The translations under genes and the position numbers were made by a program. Positions 22,880 through 25,667 of a stretch of 25,667 nucleotides of DNA are shown one piece after another (the first letter of the stretch is position 1; every line of letters begins with the position of its first letter). The notes under the pieces are model-generated. The model saw only the letters and a program-made list of their open reading frames with translations. It was not told where the DNA came from and searched no databases. Source of the stretch: an uncultured Oscillospiraceae bacterium. GTDB lineage: Bacteria; Bacillota; Clostridia; Oscillospirales; Oscillospiraceae. The stretch covers positions 1-25,667 of the forward strand of contig CAKTQE010000029.1 in NCBI GenBank assembly GCA_934593275.1, in the 5' to 3' direction.

Positions 22880-22899
22880 ATCAGAAAGAAGGAACACAA

Positions 22900-24093
22900 A
22901 TGAAAAAGTCAATCGCTCTGCTCTTGGCACTTGTGTTGTGCCTGTCCCTGTGCGCGTGCGGCGCTTCGGGGAAAACGAATCCCTCTGATGTGTCTATGAA
23001 CAGCGGCAATACTGCATCCCAGAACGACAACAACGAAATGATTGAATTTGAAAACATCATTGTTGCGGATGATATGGATGTGACAATCGAGCTTGTAAAT
23101 TTCTATACCGAGGAATATAAGTGGGCTGCTGGAACACAGCAGGAGAAAATCGTTACTTTTCGCTTTACAAATAAAACAGACCAGAAGCTTTCCCTGACCT
23201 CCGGTAAATTTTACCTGGATAACGAAAAGGCATATCACTGCATGAAGGACGGAACTGTATCTCTGGAAGCTGGTCGGGCCGGAAAGTATTCATTCATTGT
23301 TGCTGAAAATACCTCTCCCGAACATACGGCTCTGAAATCATTGGATGAGCTGTACGAACTGGAAGGAACTTTTTCCGGCTACACAGAATATGAAGGCTCC
23401 TATAAGGATTTAGAGATTTCTTTCTCCATTCCCAAAGCCATGAATGGAGAGGTTACCGCATTGGCATCCCCTGACCTTGAAAAATACGGCGAAATCGTGG
23501 CGGCACTGGCAAAGAATGTATGGTATTTCAACGGTGGGGCAGAGAACGTGATGAACGCAATCACTTTCTCTGATTCCGCGGCGACCATCTCCCAGGTTTC
23601 CTATGACGGCAACGGCAAGCATGAGGGTGCTATAAATGCCTACCCCTATACCCTGGATGATAACACCATTACTGTCACCCTGGCAGATGGCAGTCCTTTG
23701 GCAATCCCTTATACCAGCTCCGGTGACGGTGTTATTCTGGACGGAGGTCGTTACATGACCCCGGATGATATTGTTTCTGGGTTGCAGGGCTTCTGGACGC
23801 TGGAAAACAATGGCTCCATTCATTATGTGCATATTGAGGGTAATACCATCACCTCTGAGAAAGCCAGTGCCGCAGCGAATGGCGCACCCGGTGATTACTA
23901 CTGGTACGGCGGGGAAGGCTATTCCGCAAGCTATCAGCTGAACTTCGGTGGCTTTGACACCACCATGCGCCATGGCAAAGAATGGTTCTTCAATGTGATC
24001 GATGGCAAGGCCACCTTGATTCGCTATGACAAGGTCTGCTCCCCTGCGGAGATTTCGGAGCTTCCAGGCGAAAAGGGATATTCTTTCAAGTAA
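22900..24093 (+). CDS. Predicted lipoprotein of unknown function
   Basis: A 397-residue secreted lipoprotein: positively charged start MKKS, hydrophobic core and lipobox LCAC with Cys20 as the lipidated residue. After an Asn/Ser-rich linker, residues about 45-180 look like an immunoglobulin-like domain of the DUF4352/DUF5067 kind (QEKIVTFRFTNKTDQKLSLT). The second half holds two lipocalin-like beta stretches, around LAKNVWYFNGGAENVMNAI and LQGFWTLENNGSIHYVHIEG. The start at ATG 22900 follows GAAGGA; a longer frame from 22834 would run through the terminator. Domain names are by recall. Its expression should be controlled by the leader. Composition is more AT-rich than the housekeeping genes. 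Confidence 0.82.
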   Translation: MKKSIALLLALVLCLSLCACGASGKTNPSDVSMNSGNTASQNDNNEMIEFENIIVADDMDVTIELVNFYTEEYKWAAGTQQEKIVTFRFTNKTDQKLSLTSGKFYLDNEKAYHCMKDGTVSLEAGRAGKYSFIVAENTSPEHTALKSLDELYELEGTFSGYTEYEGSYKDLEISFSIPKAMNGEVTALASPDLEKYGEIVAALAKNVWYFNGGAENVMNAITFSDSAATISQVSYDGNGKHEGAINAYPYTLDDNTITVTLADGSPLAIPYTSSGDGVILDGGRYMTPDDIVSGLQGFWTLENNGSIHYVHIEGNTITSEKASAAANGAPGDYYWYGGEGYSASYQLNFGGFDTTMRHGKEWFFNVIDGKATLIRYDKVCSPAEISELPGEKGYSFK

Positions 24094-24100
24094 TACGTTT

Positions 24101-24127
24101 CAGCCGGGTACATCTGTTACCCGGCTG
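24101..24127. other. 10-bp hairpin between the two lipoprotein genes
   Basis: CAGCCGGGTA (24101-24110) pairs with 24118-24127. Only TTCC follows, so it probably gives partial termination or mRNA protection within a two-gene unit. Confidence 0.55.
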
Positions 24128-24147
24128 TTCCATCAATGGGAGAAATT

Positions 24148-25068
24148 ATGAAAAAACTGGCAATTATTCTTCTACTCGTGTTATCGCTGACGGCCTGCGG
24201 TTCAGCAGAACAGCCAACTACCCTGGAAACTTCTGCCACAACCATACCGGAAACCACAATACAGCCCGAGGCCACTGCGGCGGATGGCTTTGATGTTCTG
24301 GGAGGCTTCTGGAAGGTGGGGGCAGTATACAACAACAGCCGTATCGTTGACATTGAGGATGTACCAGCCTTGGCGGACCTCTACGATACGGTTTACCTGG
24401 ACTTCCGGCAAGACGGCACCTTTACCCACTTCGACCTGTGGATTTTTGACGGCCAATACACGCCCAGCAAGACCCAGGAAAACAGCTTTATCCTGACCAG
24501 GAAAACAGAAAAAATTCTCAAAGACGGGGAATTGACCACAGAACCCTATAGCGGGAACTTAAAGCACATTGTGACGGTGCTGGACCAGAATACCATACAG
24601 TTAGAAGAGTATGACCCCATCACAGGGGAAGCAAAACCCAGTCCGGAACCTCTGATCTTCGTCCGGAAAAACCAGAGCAGCAATTTTGTAGGCGAGAACA
24701 AAACCCCGATTTCCACGCGGCCAACGGAACCGGCATTTACAGAAGAGCCGTCTAAAAACAAATCCTATGAACGCATCTTGAAAGACTATACCAAAAAAAT
24801 GAAAGACGCGCTTCCTGGACTGGTTTCCTCGCTGCGCGCCCAATCAGCTGGTATCAACGACATAGAGCGTCTGGCTGAGATATGTAATGAAAAGGTGGAG
24901 AGGTTGGCAAAAATTTGCAATGAGGGCGTAGAAGAAATGGCAGCATTGATGCTCTCCAGAGGGGATGCCTATGATGTATACGAAGAATGGGCAGGAAAAC
25001 TGATGGATGCCTATATAGATATCGCGATGGAAATCCAAAATGCTTATCTGGATGCTGTAATGAATTAG
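24148..25068 (+). CDS. Predicted lipoprotein with C-terminal helical 11-residue repeats
   Basis: A 306-residue lipoprotein: signal MKKLAIILLLVLSLTACGS with lipobox LTAC and Cys17 lipidated, then a Thr/Glu/Pro linker (20-45). Residues about 50-175 form a beta-rich lipocalin-like domain (GGFWKVGAVYNNSRIVDIED, YLDFRQDGTFTHFDLWIFDG). The C-terminal part (205-306) is helical and holds two tandem 11-residue units, ERLAEICNEKV (240-250) and ERLAKICNEGV (251-261), which should form an amphipathic coil. I start at ATG 24148, five bases after GGGAG, not at ATG 24136. It follows the first lipoprotein by 54 bp. No family name is recognised. Confidence 0.8.
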   Translation: MKKLAIILLLVLSLTACGSAEQPTTLETSATTIPETTIQPEATAADGFDVLGGFWKVGAVYNNSRIVDIEDVPALADLYDTVYLDFRQDGTFTHFDLWIFDGQYTPSKTQENSFILTRKTEKILKDGELTTEPYSGNLKHIVTVLDQNTIQLEEYDPITGEAKPSPEPLIFVRKNQSSNFVGENKTPISTRPTEPAFTEEPSKNKSYERILKDYTKKMKDALPGLVSSLRAQSAGINDIERLAEICNEKVERLAKICNEGVEEMAALMLSRGDAYDVYEEWAGKLMDAYIDIAMEIQNAYLDAVMN

Positions 25069-25107
25069 CGCAAAGGGGCTGTTATCACACAACAGCCCCT
25101 TTGCGCT
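25067..25107 (+). terminator. Terminator of the lipoprotein pair
   Basis: Perfect 17-bp stem (25067-25083 with 25091-25107) with a seven-base loop. The TAG stop codon lies in its left arm. A strict T run is missing (ATCTCTC follows), but the stem is very strong. Confidence 0.75.
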
Positions 25108-25315
25108 ATCTCTCGAAAACAAAACCGACATTGTAACCGTGGCCGCACAGCTTGTCCACGCAAGCGCAAGCACTACTGTGTGGTAGTGATGGACTCGCTT
25201 TGCTGCGGCAAAGCCAGGTTGATTGCAACACTCCACTGGAGTGTTGCTAAGAGCCGCCTTTTGAGTCCAACAGGGGTGAGAAACGGATTACAAAATTTAT
25301 GAGCATACAAATAAT
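25108..25315. other. Hairpin-rich stretch between the lipoproteins and the rRNA operon
   Basis: No gene is supported. Three hairpins follow each other: CACTAC/GTAGTG (25171-25188), GCTTTGC/GCAAAGC with loop TGCG (25197-25214) and GCAACACTCCA/TGGAGTGTTGC (25225-25247). A frame from ATG 25189 to the stop at 25300-25302 is open (37 codons, ending SPTGVRNGLQNL) but has no ribosome binding site. Confidence 0.5.
25263..25276 (+). repeat. Inverted 14-base copy of the tRNA-Asn 3' region
   Basis: GAGTCCAACAGGGG here equals the T-arm/acceptor sequence of the tRNA-Asn gene, which lies in the opposite orientation (complement at 25349-25362). Confidence 0.8.
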
Positions 25316-25342
25316 AGAGGGTTGAGAATTACTCAACCCTCT
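25316..25342 (-). terminator. Terminator of the rRNA-tRNA operon
   Basis: Perfect 11-bp stem AGAGGGTTGAG / CTCAACCCTCT with a five-base loop, starting directly after the tRNA CCA end; ATTATTTG follows on the minus strand. Confidence 0.85.
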
Positions 25343-25418
25343 TGGCTCCCCCTGTTGGACTCGAACCAACGACACACGGATTAACAGTCCGTCGCTCTAC
25401 CGACTGAGCTAAGGGGGA
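25343..25418 (-). tRNA. tRNA-Asn (anticodon GTT)
   Basis: A 73-nt body plus encoded CCA (25343-25345). Acceptor stem TCCCCCT/AGGGGGA, D arm with AGCTCAGTCGGTAGAGC, anticodon loop CTGTTAA with GTT at 25383-25385, and T loop GGTTCGAGTCC all fit. It is the last gene of the rRNA operon, eight bases after 5S. Confidence 0.97.
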
Positions 25419-25426
25419 ATCTTTGT

Positions 25427-25541
25427 GTTGGCATTACCTATCTTCCCGGCAAGTCACCCTGCAAGTATTGTCGGCGCGGACGAGCTTAACTTCTGTGTTC
25501 GGGATGGGAACAGGTGGACCCTCGTCGCAATCAATACCAAC
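25427..25541 (-). rRNA. rrf: 5S ribosomal RNA
   Basis: About 115 nt. The ends pair as GTTGGTATT with AATGCCAAC, and the conserved core CCTGTTCCCATCCCGAACAC followed by AGAAGTTAAGC is present on the minus strand. It lies between 23S and tRNA-Asn; exact ends may shift by one or two bases. Confidence 0.96.
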
Positions 25542-25621
25542 TATTTTGTTTCCATATACCTTGAAAACTGAACACTGTGCTTCTGCAATTTCCTTGAAAG
25601 CCTTCACTGAGCCTGCGCTTT

Positions 25622-25667
25622 GGTCAAGCTTTCGGCTTATTAGTATCAGTCAGCTCCACACGTTACC
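25622..25667 (-). rRNA. rrl: 23S ribosomal RNA, 3' end (partial)
   Basis: The minus strand reads GAGCTGACTGATACTAATAA and then GCCGAAAGCTTGACC, the conserved 23S 3' end; the gene runs out of the window. The 23S-5S spacer (about 25542-25621) holds the usual GTTCAGTTTTCAAGGT. Confidence 0.93.

Noticed and set aside
24844..25236. 130-codon minus-strand open frame
   Set aside because: Runs through the lipoprotein terminator and hairpin block; no ribosome site or family wording.
1..25667. CRISPR array or toxin-antitoxin pair
   Set aside because: No regularly spaced direct repeats of CRISPR size and no recognisable cas or toxin-antitoxin genes were found.

Overview
The window looks like chromosomal DNA from a gut-type Gram-positive anaerobe of the class Clostridia, probably Oscillospiraceae/Ruminococcaceae-like. 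The reasons are HPr kinase, the order prs-pth-mfd, an oxygen-independent class III ribonucleotide reductase, a VanW protein, AGGAGG-type ribosome binding sites, a mid-to-high GC core and frequent TTG starts. The taxon is an inference; no 16S gene is present.

Layout. (1) 1-1958: hprK and an RluA-type pseudouridine synthase overlap by four bases and end at a strong hairpin. (2) 2009-2846: a 78-bp inverted-repeat element with a TTAG target duplication, then an AT-rich TraX-family gene on the minus strand. (3) 3028-4383: an ECF-like sigma factor overlapping its probable membrane anti-sigma factor, closed by an intrinsic terminator. (4) 4518-5969: a minus-strand MATE exporter with a consensus promoter. 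(5) 5984-9507: a minus-strand operon SPFH protein - zinc-ribbon membrane protein - TPM protein, matching the ydjI/ydjG/ydjH set of Bacillus, with promoter and terminator but no pspA. (6) 9560-10783: a lone membrane polysaccharide polymerase/ligase-like protein. (7) 10840-16090: prs-pth-mfd (PRPP synthesis, peptidyl-tRNA rescue, transcription-coupled repair). (8) 16098-17825: a VanW/peptidoglycan-binding-like envelope protein. (9) 17838-20165: nrdD on the minus strand, with two NrdR-type boxes spaced 32 bp around its promoter and no nrdG in view. (10) 20278-22275: galM and a cysteine-rich protein of unknown function. (11) 22276-22899: about 620 bp without a confident gene, rich in hairpins; its last part is promoter, 13-bp inverted repeat and UUCG-loop terminator directly before a lipoprotein gene. 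(12) 22900-25107: two unrelated-looking lipoprotein genes. (13) 25108-25667: a hairpin-rich stretch, then the minus-strand end of an rRNA operon (23S 3' end, 5S, tRNA-Asn) with its terminator.

Most genes are housekeeping. The parts most worth a second look are the leader before the first lipoprotein, the IS5-like miniature element, the NrdR operator, the YdjGHI-like operon without PspA, the internal start in the anti-sigma gene, and the inverted copy of the tRNA-Asn 3' end next to the rRNA operon.
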